Shown: positions 21,858-32,385 of the stretch, one piece after another
Layout of the letters: each line of letters opens with the position of its first letter
Position numbering within the stretch: the first letter of the stretch is position 1
DNA from: Hirudinaria manillensis
Taxonomy: Eukaryota; Annelida; Clitellata; Hirudinida; Hirudinidae
DNA length: 64,000 nt
Direction: 5' to 3'
Assembly (NCBI GenBank): GCA_034509925.1
Contig: CM067533.1
Span: 3,238,535 to 3,302,534 of the forward strand
Made by a program: the position numbers and the translations under genes
The notes under the pieces: model-generated
Database searches by the model: none
The model's input: only the letters and a program-made list of their open reading frames with translations
What the model was told of the DNA's origin: nothing

Positions 21858-23162
21858 ATGGAGTCACAAGTTATTCTCGGAAGATATTTCCTCACTAAAA
21901 AACTAGGAGAAGGAGGCTACGGGCAGGTCTACAGTGCCGTTGATTTGAGCGATGGCACCGACGTTGCCGTCAAATTATCTTACGGATATGGTCCGACAAG
22001 AGATTGCAACGTGCTCGAGGCTAACATTCTAGCGGCATTTTCGAATATCGACTCCCCATTCAAAAACCTCGTGGTGAACTTGAAATCGTCGCACGTGTTC
22101 GACAACTGCGTAATCCTCGTGCTCGAATTATTATCGAACAACCTGAGGAAATACATAAAAGACAGGGCTTTGGAATGCTTGGACAAGATATCAAATTACG
22201 CCAAGCAAATGATAGATTTCCTTCTCTTCATGTCTCAGAGGAATGTCATTCACGGCGACATAAAGCCTGAAAACATCCTAGTCGATGAGGCAAGTGAAAG
22301 CATCAAATTTGCCGATTTCGGACTGGCGCACTGGCCCTGGTCTACGCATAAAGCGCATGTCATACAAACTTTGCCTTATCGCGCACCCGAAGTCCTATTG
22401 GGATACAACTACGACGCGACGGTCGATAGTTGGAGCGTAGGCTGCGTGCTGGTCGAGTGCCTGCTAAGTAAACCGCTCTTCGGCGTAAGGGACGAATTAC
22501 AACTCATGCAGAACATTGTCAAAATAATCGGGGCGCCCAGTCAACTTGTCATAAGCCAGGCACCCAAAAGAGACGATTACTTCTGGTTCGATCATGGATC
22601 TCGGCAATGGATCGTTAAAGGCCATCGATCGCCGATGGTGCCGATGGGCTTGAGAAGATACATCAAGACTTACCACCTCATCGATTCAAAGAGTCCCGAC
22701 TTTGAGCATTTTATGGATCTCGTCGAAAACATGATGAGAGTGGACTCGTACACACGCTATTCGCCTGAGGATTGCCTCATGCTCCCGTTCATAAACCGAC
22801 CGGTGCCTCGTTTTGAGCACGGCAAGGACTCTGAAAGCAGAGACTCGCCTACGACGGAGATGAGCCGTTTGTCGCAAATGGCTAACATCGACGAGTGCAT
22901 TTCTGAAGCGGCCGCTAAGATCTACGGAAATGTCAGGCATTCGATAAGACGTCAGAAAAAACTGGCGGTATTGTCGTCCTGCCTTTTCCTAGAATGCCAA
23001 AGAAAGAACGTTCGTGGAGCCTGCAGACGGATTGTCGATGCGTCTGGACTGAACGAAAAGGTCATCAGGCGAGTAGCTAGAATCGTCAGAAAAATGTCGA
23101 CTCGAGGCGTCAACGGGGTCGACCGAAGGAAAGAAAAGAAATACAGGCGTTCTGAAGAATGA
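21858..23162 (+). CDS. Kinase-cyclin-like protein, array unit 12
   Basis: Asp240, codon 351 GCG. The spacer has the A form plus the C before the A-run, as in unit 9. This suggests a higher-order duplication or conversion. Confidence 0.95.
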   Translation: MESQVILGRYFLTKKLGEGGYGQVYSAVDLSDGTDVAVKLSYGYGPTRDCNVLEANILAAFSNIDSPFKNLVVNLKSSHVFDNCVILVLELLSNNLRKYIKDRALECLDKISNYAKQMIDFLLFMSQRNVIHGDIKPENILVDEASESIKFADFGLAHWPWSTHKAHVIQTLPYRAPEVLLGYNYDATVDSWSVGCVLVECLLSKPLFGVRDELQLMQNIVKIIGAPSQLVISQAPKRDDYFWFDHGSRQWIVKGHRSPMVPMGLRRYIKTYHLIDSKSPDFEHFMDLVENMMRVDSYTRYSPEDCLMLPFINRPVPRFEHGKDSESRDSPTTEMSRLSQMANIDECISEAAAKIYGNVRHSIRRQKKLAVLSSCLFLECQRKNVRGACRRIVDASGLNEKVIRRVARIVRKMSTRGVNGVDRRKEKKYRRSEE

Positions 23163-23755
23163 GCGGCACATCGAGTTTTTAAATTGACGGTTTTAAAAAT
23201 TAAAAAAAAACTTAACATCTAAAAAAACAAAATTGTCAACTTCACTTTTTATTTAAACCTATAGTTAATTTAGGAATATTATAAATAAGTTCATTAAAAA
23301 TTTACAATAGATTTAACAACAAAAAAAAATCAAAATTACATGTTTATATTTTATTTTTTTAAATATTAGGAGTTGAATATAAATTAAATCTTATTAAACA
23401 TAAAAAATATAAATTAAATCTTAATAAATATTAAAATATAAATTATATCTTAATAAATATTAAAATATAAATTAAATCTTATTAAATCTTAAAATATAAA
23501 TTAAATCTTATTAAATATTAAAATATAAATTAAATCTTATTAAATATATAAAATACATCTCAACTTAGCGCGCGCGCGCGCCATTGTCTCATTACACATG
23601 CAGGCTCGTGCGCGCGCGAGGGCTTGGCCCTGGGGCCTATATAAACGCGAAAGGGCGCAATCAAGATTATTTTCACGAGTCAAGCGGTCGAGACGGGTGG
23701 AGGACTAAAAGAGGCAGCTAATCTCGGTAGAAACGCTCGATTAACCATTAATAGC

Positions 23756-25060
23756 ATGGAGTCACAAGTTATTCTCGGAAGATATTTCCTCACTAAAAAA
23801 CTAGGAGAAGGAGGCTACGGGCAGGTCTACAGTGCCGTTGATTTGAGCGATGGCACCGACGTTGCCGTCAAATTATCTTACGGATATGGTCCGACAAGAG
23901 ATTGCAACGTGCTCGAGGCTAACATTCTAGCGGCATTTTCGAATATCGACTCCCCATTCAAAAACCTCGTGGTGAACTTGAAATCGTCGCACGTGTTCGA
24001 CAACTGCGTAATCCTCGTGCTCGAATTATTATCGAACAACCTGAGGAAATACATAAAAGACAGGGCTTTGGAATGCTTGGACAAGATATCAAATTACGCC
24101 AAGCAAATGATAGATTTCCTTCTCTTCATGTCTCAGAGGAATGTCATTCACGGCGACATAAAGCCTGAAAACATCCTAGTCGATGAGGCAAGTGAAAGCA
24201 TCAAATTTGCCGATTTCGGACTGGCGCACTGGCCCTGGTCTACGCATAAAGCGCATGTCATACAAACTTTGCCTTATCGCGCACCCGAAGTCCTATTGGG
24301 ATACAACTACGACGCGACGGTCGATAGTTGGAGCGTAGGCTGCGTGCTGGTCGAGTGCCTGCTAAGTAAACCGCTCTTCGGCGTAAGGGACGAATTACAA
24401 CTCATGCAGAACATTGTCAAAATAATCGGGGCGCCCAGTCAACTTGTCATAAGCCAGGCACCCAAAAGAGACGATTACTTCTGGTTCGATCATGGATCTC
24501 GGCAATGGATCGTTAAAGGCCATCGATCGCCGATGGTGCCGATGGGCTTGAGAAGATACATCAAGACTTACCACCTCATCGATTCAAAGAGTCCCGACTT
24601 TGAGCATTTTATGGATCTCGTCGAAAACATGATGAGAGTGGACTCGTACACACGCTATTCGCCTGAGGATTGCCTCATGCTCCCGTTCATAAACCGACCG
24701 GTGCCTCGTTTTGAGCACGGCAAGGACTCTGAAAGCAGAGACTCGCCTACGACGGAGATGAGCCGTTTGTCGCAAATGGCTAACATCGACGAGTGCATTT
24801 CTGAAGCGGCCGCTAAGATCTACGGAAATGTCAGGCATTCGATAAGACGTCAGAAAAAACTGGCGGTATTGTCGTCCTGCCTTTTCCTAGAATGCCAAAG
24901 AAAGAACGTTCGTGGAGCCTGCAGACGGATTGTCGATGCGTCTGGACTGAACGAAAAGGTCATCAGGCGAGTAGCTAGAATCGTCAGAAAAATGTCGACT
25001 CGAGGCGTCAACGGGGTCGACCGAAGGAAAGAAAAGAAATACAGGCGTTCTGAAGAATGA
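23756..25060 (+). CDS. Kinase-cyclin-like protein, array unit 13
   Basis: Asp240, codon 351 GCG, A-type spacer with a slightly longer A-run (period 1898 bp to the next start). Confidence 0.95.
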   Translation: MESQVILGRYFLTKKLGEGGYGQVYSAVDLSDGTDVAVKLSYGYGPTRDCNVLEANILAAFSNIDSPFKNLVVNLKSSHVFDNCVILVLELLSNNLRKYIKDRALECLDKISNYAKQMIDFLLFMSQRNVIHGDIKPENILVDEASESIKFADFGLAHWPWSTHKAHVIQTLPYRAPEVLLGYNYDATVDSWSVGCVLVECLLSKPLFGVRDELQLMQNIVKIIGAPSQLVISQAPKRDDYFWFDHGSRQWIVKGHRSPMVPMGLRRYIKTYHLIDSKSPDFEHFMDLVENMMRVDSYTRYSPEDCLMLPFINRPVPRFEHGKDSESRDSPTTEMSRLSQMANIDECISEAAAKIYGNVRHSIRRQKKLAVLSSCLFLECQRKNVRGACRRIVDASGLNEKVIRRVARIVRKMSTRGVNGVDRRKEKKYRRSEE

Positions 25061-25653
25061 GCGGCACATCGAGTTTTTAAATTGACGGTTTTAAAAATTA
25101 AAAAAAAACTTAACATCTAAAAAAACAAAATTGTCAACTTCACTTTTTATTTAAACCTATAGTTAATTTAGGAATATTATAAATAAGTTCATTAAAAATT
25201 TACAATAGATTTAACAAAAAAAAAAAATCAAAATTACATGTTTATATTTTATTTTTTTAAATATTAGGAGTTGAATATAAATTAAATCTTATTAAACATA
25301 AAAAATATAAATTAAATCTTAATAAATATTAAAATATAAATTATATCTTAATAAATATTAAAATATAAATTAAATCTTATTAAATCTTAAAATATAAATT
25401 AAATCTTATTAAATATTAAAATATAAATTAAATCTTATTAAATATATAAAATACATCTCAACTTAGCGCGCGCGCGCGCCATTGTCTCATTACACATGCA
25501 GGCTCGTGCGCGCGCGAGGGCTTGGCCCTGGGGCCTATATAAACGCGAAAGGGCGCAATCAAGATTATTTTCACGAGTCAAGCGGTCGAGACGGGTGGAG
25601 GACTAAAAGAGGCAGCTAATCTCGGTAGAAACGCTCGATTAACCATTAATAGC

Positions 25654-26958
25654 ATGGAGTCACAAGTTATTCTCGGAAGATATTTCCTCACTAAAAAACT
25701 AGGAGAAGGAGGCTACGGGCAGGTCTACAGTGCCGTTGATTTGAGCGATGGCACCGACGTTGCCGTCAAATTATCTTACGGATATGGTCCGACAAGAGAT
25801 TGCAACGTGCTCGAGGCTAACATTCTAGCGGCATTTTCGAATATCGACTCCCCATTCAAAAACCTCGTGGTGAACTTGAAATCGTCGCACGTGTTCGACA
25901 ACTGCGTAATCCTCGTGCTCGAATTATTATCGAACAACCTGAGGAAATACATAAAAGACAGGGCTTTGGAATGCTTGGACAAGATATCAAATTACGCCAA
26001 GCAAATGATAGATTTCCTTCTCTTCATGTCTCAGAGGAATGTCATTCACGGCGACATAAAGCCTGAAAACATCCTAGTCGATGAGGCAAGTGAAAGCATC
26101 AAATTTGCCGATTTCGGACTGGCGCACTGGCCCTGGTCTACGCATAAAGCGCATGTCATACAAACTTTGCCTTATCGCGCACCCGAAGTCCTATTGGGAT
26201 ACAACTACGACGCGACGGTCGATAGTTGGAGCGTAGGCTGCGTGCTGGTCGAGTGCCTGCTAAGTAAACCGCTCTTCGGCGTAAGGGACGAATTACAACT
26301 CATGCAGAACATTGTCAAAATAATCGGGGCGCCCAGTCAACTTGTCATAAGCCAGGCACCCAAAAGAGACGATTACTTCTGGTTCGATCATGGATCTCGG
26401 CAATGGATCGTTAAAGGCCATCGATCGCCGATGGTGCCGATGGGCTTGAGAAGATACATCAAGACTTACCACCTCATCGATTCAAAGAGTCCCGACTTTG
26501 AGCATTTTATGGATCTCGTCGAAAACATGATGAGAGTGGACTCGTACACACGCTATTCGCCTGAGGATTGCCTCATGCTCCCGTTCATAAACCGACCGGT
26601 GCCTCGTTTTGAGCACGGCAAGGACTCTGAAAGCAGAGACTCGCCTACGACGGAGATGAGCCGTTTGTCGCAAATGGCTAACATCGACGAGTGCATTTCT
26701 GAAGCGGCCGCTAAGATCTACGGAAATGTCAGGCATTCGATAAGACGTCAGAAAAAACTGGCGGTATTGTCGTCCTGCCTTTTCCTAGAATGCCAAAGAA
26801 AGAACGTTCGTGGAGCCTGCAGACGGATTGTCGATGCGTCTGGACTGAACGAAAAGGTCATCAGGCGAGTAGCTAGAATCGTCAGAAAAATGTCGACTCG
26901 AGGCGTCAACGGGGTCGACCGAAGGAAAGAAAAGAAATACAGGCGTTCTGAAGAATGA
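25654..26958 (+). CDS. Kinase-cyclin-like protein, array unit 14
   Basis: Asp240, codon 351 GCG, A-type spacer. Last unit of the uniform right-hand block. Confidence 0.95.
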   Translation: MESQVILGRYFLTKKLGEGGYGQVYSAVDLSDGTDVAVKLSYGYGPTRDCNVLEANILAAFSNIDSPFKNLVVNLKSSHVFDNCVILVLELLSNNLRKYIKDRALECLDKISNYAKQMIDFLLFMSQRNVIHGDIKPENILVDEASESIKFADFGLAHWPWSTHKAHVIQTLPYRAPEVLLGYNYDATVDSWSVGCVLVECLLSKPLFGVRDELQLMQNIVKIIGAPSQLVISQAPKRDDYFWFDHGSRQWIVKGHRSPMVPMGLRRYIKTYHLIDSKSPDFEHFMDLVENMMRVDSYTRYSPEDCLMLPFINRPVPRFEHGKDSESRDSPTTEMSRLSQMANIDECISEAAAKIYGNVRHSIRRQKKLAVLSSCLFLECQRKNVRGACRRIVDASGLNEKVIRRVARIVRKMSTRGVNGVDRRKEKKYRRSEE

Positions 26959-27550
26959 GCGGCACATCGAGTTTTTAAATTGACGGTTTTAAAAATTAAA
27001 AAAAAACTTAACATCTAAAAAAACAAAATTGTCAACTTCACTTTTTATTTAAACCTATAGTTAATTTAGGAATATTATAAATAAGTTCATTAAAAATTTA
27101 CAATAGATTTAACAAAAAAAAAAATCAAAATTACATGTTTATATTTTATTTTTTTAAATATTAGGAGTTGAATATAAATTAAATCTTATTAAACATAAAA
27201 AATATAAATTAAATCTTAATAAATATTAAAATATAAATTATATCTTAATAAATATTAAAATATAAATTAAATCTTATTAAATCTTAAAATATAAATTAAA
27301 TCTTATTAAATATTAAAATATAAATTAAATCTTATTAAATATATAAAATACATCTCAACTTAGCGCGCGCGCGCGCCATTGTCTCATTACACATGCAGGC
27401 TCGTGCGCGCGCGAGGGCTTGGCCCTGGGGCCTATATAAACGCGAAAGGGCGCAATCAAGATTATTTTCACGAGTCAAGCGGTCGAGACGGGTGGAGGAC
27501 TAAAAGAGGCAGCTAATCTCGGTAGAAACGCTCGATTAACCATTAATAGC

Positions 27551-28855
27551 ATGGAGTCACAAGTTATTCTCGGAAGATATTTCCTCACTAAAAAACTAGG
27601 AGAAGGAGGCTACGGGCAGGTCTACAGTGCCGTTGATTTGAGCGATGGCACCGACGTTGCCGTCAAATTATCTTACGGATATGGTCCGACAAGAGATTGC
27701 AACGTGCTCGAGGCTAACATTCTAGCGGCATTTTCGAATATCGACTCCCCATTCAAAAACCTCGTGGTGAACTTGAAATCGTCGCACGTGTTCGACAACT
27801 GCGTAATCCTCGTGCTCGAATTATTATCGAACAACCTGAGGAAATACATAAAAGACAGGGCTTTGGAATGCTTGGACAAGATATCAAATTACGCCAAGCA
27901 AATGATAGATTTCCTTCTCTTCATGTCTCAGAGGAATGTCATTCACGGCGACATAAAGCCTGAAAACATCCTAGTCGATGAGGCAAGTGAAAGCATCAAA
28001 TTTGCCGATTTCGGACTGGCGCACTGGCCCTGGTCTACGCATAAAGCGCATGTCATACAAACTTTGCCTTATCGCGCACCCGAAGTCCTATTGGGATACA
28101 ACTACGACGCGACGGTCGATAGTTGGAGCGTAGGCTGCGTGCTGGTCGAGTGCCTGCTAAGTAAACCGCTCTTCGGCGTAAGGGACGAATTACAACTCAT
28201 GCAGAACATTGTCAAAATAATCGGGGCGCCCAGTCAACTTGTCATAAGCCAGGCACCCAAAAGAGACGATTACTTCTGGTTCGATCATGGATCTCGGCAA
28301 TGGATCGTTAAAGGCCATCGATCGCCGATGGTGCCGATGGGCTTGAGAAGATACATCAAGACTTACCACCTCATCGATTCAAAGAGTCCCGACTTTGAGC
28401 ATTTTATGGATCTCGTCGAAAACATGATGAGAGTGGACTCGTACACACGCTATTCGCCTGAGGATTGCCTCATGCTCCCGTTCATAAACCGACCGGTGCC
28501 TCGTTTTGAGCACGGCAAGGACTCTGAAAGCAGAGACTCGCCTACGACGGAGATGAGCCGTTTGTCGCAAATGGCTAACATCGACGAGTGCATTTCTGAA
28601 GCGGCCGCTAAGATCTACGGAAATGTCAGGCATTCGATAAGACGTCAGAAAAAACTGGCGGTATTGTCGTCCTGCCTTTTCCTAGAATGCCAAAGAAAGA
28701 ACGTTCGTGGAGCCTGCAGACGGATTGTCGATGCGTCTGGACTGAACGAAAAGGTCATCAGGCGAGTAGCTAGAATCGTCAGAAAAATGTCGACTCGAGG
28801 CGTCAACGGGGTCGACCGAAGGAAAGAAAAGAAATACAGGCGTTCTGAAGAATGA
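27551..28855 (+). CDS. Kinase-cyclin-like protein, array unit 15 (right-edge copy)
   Basis: The CDS is intact with Asp240 and codon 351 GCG. Its 3' spacer returns to the C-type at both diagnostic sites. It has an altered last minisatellite unit and has lost ~50 bp including the first CG tract. It stops in the second CG tract before any TATA box. The array therefore ends with a complete gene but no further promoter. Confidence 0.95.
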   Translation: MESQVILGRYFLTKKLGEGGYGQVYSAVDLSDGTDVAVKLSYGYGPTRDCNVLEANILAAFSNIDSPFKNLVVNLKSSHVFDNCVILVLELLSNNLRKYIKDRALECLDKISNYAKQMIDFLLFMSQRNVIHGDIKPENILVDEASESIKFADFGLAHWPWSTHKAHVIQTLPYRAPEVLLGYNYDATVDSWSVGCVLVECLLSKPLFGVRDELQLMQNIVKIIGAPSQLVISQAPKRDDYFWFDHGSRQWIVKGHRSPMVPMGLRRYIKTYHLIDSKSPDFEHFMDLVENMMRVDSYTRYSPEDCLMLPFINRPVPRFEHGKDSESRDSPTTEMSRLSQMANIDECISEAAAKIYGNVRHSIRRQKKLAVLSSCLFLECQRKNVRGACRRIVDASGLNEKVIRRVARIVRKMSTRGVNGVDRRKEKKYRRSEE

Positions 28856-29264
28856 GCGGCACATCGAGTTTTTAAATTGACGGTTTTAAAAATTAAAAAA
28901 AAAACTTAACATCTAAAAAAACAAAATTGTCAACTTCACTTTTTATTTAAACCTATAGTTAATTTAGGAATATTATAAATAAGTTCATTACAAATTTACA
29001 ATAGATTTAACAACAAAAAAAAATCAAAATTACATGTTTATATTTTATTTTTTTAAATATTAGGAGTTGAATATAAATTAAATCTTATTAAACATAAAAA
29101 ATATAAATTAAATCTTAATAAATATTAAAATATAAATTATATCTTAATAAATATTAAAATATAAATTAAATCTTATTAAATCTTAAAATATAAATTAAAT
29201 CTTAATAAATATTAAAATATAAATTAAATTGTCTCATTACACATGCAGGCTCGTGCGCGCGCGC

Positions 29265-29884
29265 GCCCGTATCCGAATCTATAATTTTTCTATGTCAGAT
29301 GATTTCTTGATAGAAAATTTTGAGACCCTTTTTCTATGTATTAAGTCGCATTGTTAAGATGACACCGAGAGCTGTCGTTGTCGCTGCGGTTATTTGGGGC
29401 GGCGACTTCGACATAAGGCGGCCTTTGAGAGCCTCACAGAGTTGTAGATTGCGGGAGTCGAAAGCTACATAAGGAAGCCAATGAGAACTCGATGAGTCTC
29501 TCCAGTACAGCAACTAGAGTTCGGCATTACCAACTAAGTCCAAGCCAGGCCTGCTCCCAGATTTATCATGCCCATCCGGCCCGGTCCGCTAAATGTGAAA
29601 GTTAAGCAAGAACCAGTCAGGCCCGTCAGCCACTTAAGGTTTTAAAACACGACCAGCAAAGCCCGCTCTAATTATGCATCTATCCCATGCGAGATTTTAA
29701 TAATCACACAGCACTATATAAATCTGATATGCAAAATCATGTTTAATAGATCTGTAAATTTTTATTATTATAACTAAAAATAACACTGCATCCATTGTTT
29801 TATATTTTGTCTTATTTTCTGAAAAACCATAGCATCTTTAAAATTTCAATTATTTCGTCTCTATATACCCTAAATTTACATTTA
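29265..29884. other. Non-coding right flank of the array
   Basis: No gene found. The sequence is GC-richer than the spacer it follows. Around 29585-29640 there are short stretches reminiscent of the 5S rRNA internal control region (GTCCG, GTTAAGCA, ACTTAAGG), but their spacing does not fit an intact 5S gene. Confidence 0.5.
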
Positions 29885-30407
29885 AATTTATTTATCTAAT
29901 ATTTTACGTGCTCGATGTAATCCCGAAGGGATGTAAAGGCACGGCGACAAGAGCTCACAAATTTGCAGTCTATGAAATATAAAATAAAATAAGATAAGGT
30001 TAAAATAAAAGTGAGTGAACAGAATGGAATAAAATAAAATAATAGAGACAGGGAAAAAAGACAAACTATAGATTAAAGAATTAATGATATGAGGTCGCAA
30101 ATAGATGGGTTTTCAGTCCGGATTTGAAGGCTTCTGACGACTGAGCCAGTGGTTATGTTCGGAGGAAGCAGGTTCCAGATCACAGGAGCGGCGACTTAGA
30201 AGGCCCGATCACCCTGCCTGACACTGCGAGACCGTGGAACGACCAGGGTCCTAGTCTCGGATAAGCGGAGTGATGCCCTGCCAGGGACAGCTGTGGTACT
30301 AGTCAGTAGTTCAGTCAAGTACCGAGGGGCTTGACCTGTGGCGGCCTTATAGACTAGGTGGGTAGTCTTGTACAGCACCAACAGAGAGTTGCAGTAGTCA
30401 AGCCGCG

Positions 30408-32015
30408 CTAGAATAAATTGAATAGTGAGAGACCGGACAGCCTCAGGTGGTAGGAATGGCTTCGCATCCTCAAGGATGCTTGAATGCTTGGATGCTTGGC
30501 ATAGCAGGCAGTAGAAACCCGATTAACATGGGACTTCATGGAAAGAGAAGAGTCCAAGTAGACACCCAGATTCCTGACTGTTTGCGAAGGGGTGATGAAA
30601 GAACCCGCCAGCCGGAGCGGGAGGTCACTGATATGACCGAATCGAGCCGGGGTGCCGAACCAGATTGCTTCAGTCTTGTCGGCGTTGAGTAGTAGCCTGT
30701 TGGAGGCTGTCCAGGAAATAATATCATGAAGGCAGTCCGACAAATGACCGACAAGGGTAGGGGTATCATCAAGTTTGGAGTTGCCGTAGATCTGAATGTC
30801 ATCGGCATACTGATGACTGAAGAGTCTATATTTGGAGATGATGCTTTCAATGTCAGCCACGTATAGTGTGAACAATATTGGTCCTAAGACTGATCCCTGG
30901 GGAACGCCCGATTGCACAAGATGGATGGCACTAACAGATTGTGACAGCACTAAAGTCTCATGTCGTTCCGACAAATAATTTCTGAACCACTGCAGTGCAT
31001 TGTGACGAACTCCAAATGTTTCATCCAACCTTGCGATGAGGATGTCATGGTCAACGGTGTCAAAGGCCGCTGACATGTCCTGCAGAAGGAGGAGGGAGAC
31101 CTGACCTGCATCGAGTGCCATGCGTACGTCAGACACAACCTTCAATACGGAGGTCTCAGTGGAGTGATGCGGTCGATAGGCAGACTGTGTGCTGGGAAAG
31201 AGTGTATTGCTGTTGAGGTAGAACAGGAGGCGTCTAAGTACGAGTCGTTCGAGTAGCTTTGAAATGATGCTTAGATTCGATATTGGGCGGTACGATGAAG
31301 GTGCTTGCAGGTCGAGGGTGGGCTTCTTGAGTATGGGCTGAACTTGTGCCATCTTGAAGGAGTGGGGAACTTGGCCCAGGAACAAGGATTTGTTGAACAG
31401 GTGAACGACGAATGGAGCAAGAACATGCGAGACCTTCTTCAACAACCAAGTGGGTATTGGATCAAGTCCTGACTGCTTGTGGGGGAGGGAGTTGATGAGC
31501 TCCTGGATCTCGTCTATGGAGGTTGGCCGAAATTGCTGCAACTCCAAACCTGTGACACAGGGAAGGAAGTGAGGTGGCGGAGCATCGCTCGTGGCTGAGC
31601 GGATGGCAGTCAGTTTTCCATCAAGGTACTCGTGGTAGACTGGAGGGGCCGGAGCAGCCAATCTGTTTGTGACGCTGCCTAGACCAGTAGCATCTTCGAT
31701 GAGCTTCCATCTTCTGGCAGGATGGCGCATCTCTGCTATGCGCCTGGCATAGTAGTTTCGACGCTTTTGATGTAGCAGAGCAGCATACGAGCGGGTACAA
31801 GCCCTGATGATGTCAGTGCTGGCGCGCCGTCTTCTGAGTCGAGTCAGGTGTGATCTCACCCTCATGCACTCAGCATCAAACCATGGCTGTCTGTATTTGT
31901 AGAAGCGTGGCGGCGATAGGGGGAGGGACCTATCAACCACCTCATTGAGAGTGTCATAGTAAAGATCAGCCAGGCGATCAATATCCATGGAGGTCCACGT
32001 CTCTGGGTTGGTCAA
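30408..32015 (-). pseudogene. Reverse transcriptase ORF of the LINE
   Basis: A 535-residue open frame holding the RT fingers and palm. YRPISNLSIISKLLERL is the early region, LLQDMSAAFDTVDHDILIARL holds the first catalytic Asp (motif A), SGVPQGSVLGPILFTLYVADI is motif B, HQYADDIQIYG is motif C with the Asp pair, LNADKTEAIWFG is motif D and NLGVYLDSSLSM is motif E. The catalytic core reads intact. The frame is lost just after motif E and at the junction with the endonuclease. The first Met given here is only the start of the open frame, because the native protein would begin in the endonuclease. Confidence 0.85.
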
Positions 32016-32385
32016 AGGAGAGGTGCTGAGAAGTCGTTCGATGAGGGACTGAGGACGAAGTCATCCATATTAGAAGTTTGTGGTCAGAAAGACCACTTTC
32101 CAACTTCTCGACCGCCGTAACAGGTAAGCCATCATCGTCCCTCTCGAGGACAATATCCAGGGTTCCACCGCAGTCATGGGTGGGGCCGGCAACAATCTGT
32201 CTGAGGCCGAAAGATGAAATGAGATTACTGAAGACCAGGCTGTTCGAATCATCAGTCTTTTCGAGGTGAATATTTGTGTCCCCAGTAACTAACAGTGTCG
32301 GGGAGCCAATGACAAAACGACGCAGTAGCTGCGAGAGTTCTGAGAAAAAGAGAGTCTCTAAGTTTCCAGTCCTGTATATTGTCAA
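31978..32385 (-). pseudogene. Endonuclease fragment of the LINE
   Basis: The frame contains VTGDTNIHLEKTDD, SSFGLRQIVAGPTHDCGGTLDIV and GLSDHKLLIW, the C-terminal motifs of the apurinic-type endonuclease in LINEs (GDFN, TLD and SDH motifs). It overlaps the RT frame by ~38 bp in another phase, which shows a frameshift. Upstream, other frames carry SVIETW-like and GGLAVL-like endonuclease motifs up to about 32640. Confidence 0.8.

Larger units (their letters stand above)
1..29264 (+). repeat. Head-to-tail tandem array of kinase gene units, ~1.9 kb period
   Basis: Fifteen complete units and one left-truncated unit follow each other in the same orientation. The distance between successive start codons is 1896-1901 bp, and the small differences come from A-runs and one CG dinucleotide. 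Each unit is a 1305 bp intronless CDS plus a ~595 bp spacer holding the 3' end, an AT-rich minisatellite, two CG tracts, a TATA box and a leader. The only CDS variants I noticed are codon 240 (GAA or GAT) and codon 351 (GCT or GCG). The array continues past the left edge of the window. On the right it stops near 29264, inside the second CG tract of a final, shortened spacer. Near-identity over 29 kb implies active homogenisation or recent amplification. Confidence 0.98.

Noticed and set aside
1..29264. CRISPR array, rDNA or satellite DNA
   Set aside because: The period is 1.9 kb, each unit codes for a full kinase, and no rRNA or short repeat-spacer pattern is present. The locus is eukaryotic.
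1..29264. Array as an assembly artefact
   Set aside because: Units differ by specific substitutions and indels in a non-trivial order and the right edge decays naturally, so repeated copying of one read is unlikely. Raw reads would settle it.
30447..30692. Plus-strand ORF over the LINE
   Set aside because: Antisense of the reverse-transcriptase frame.
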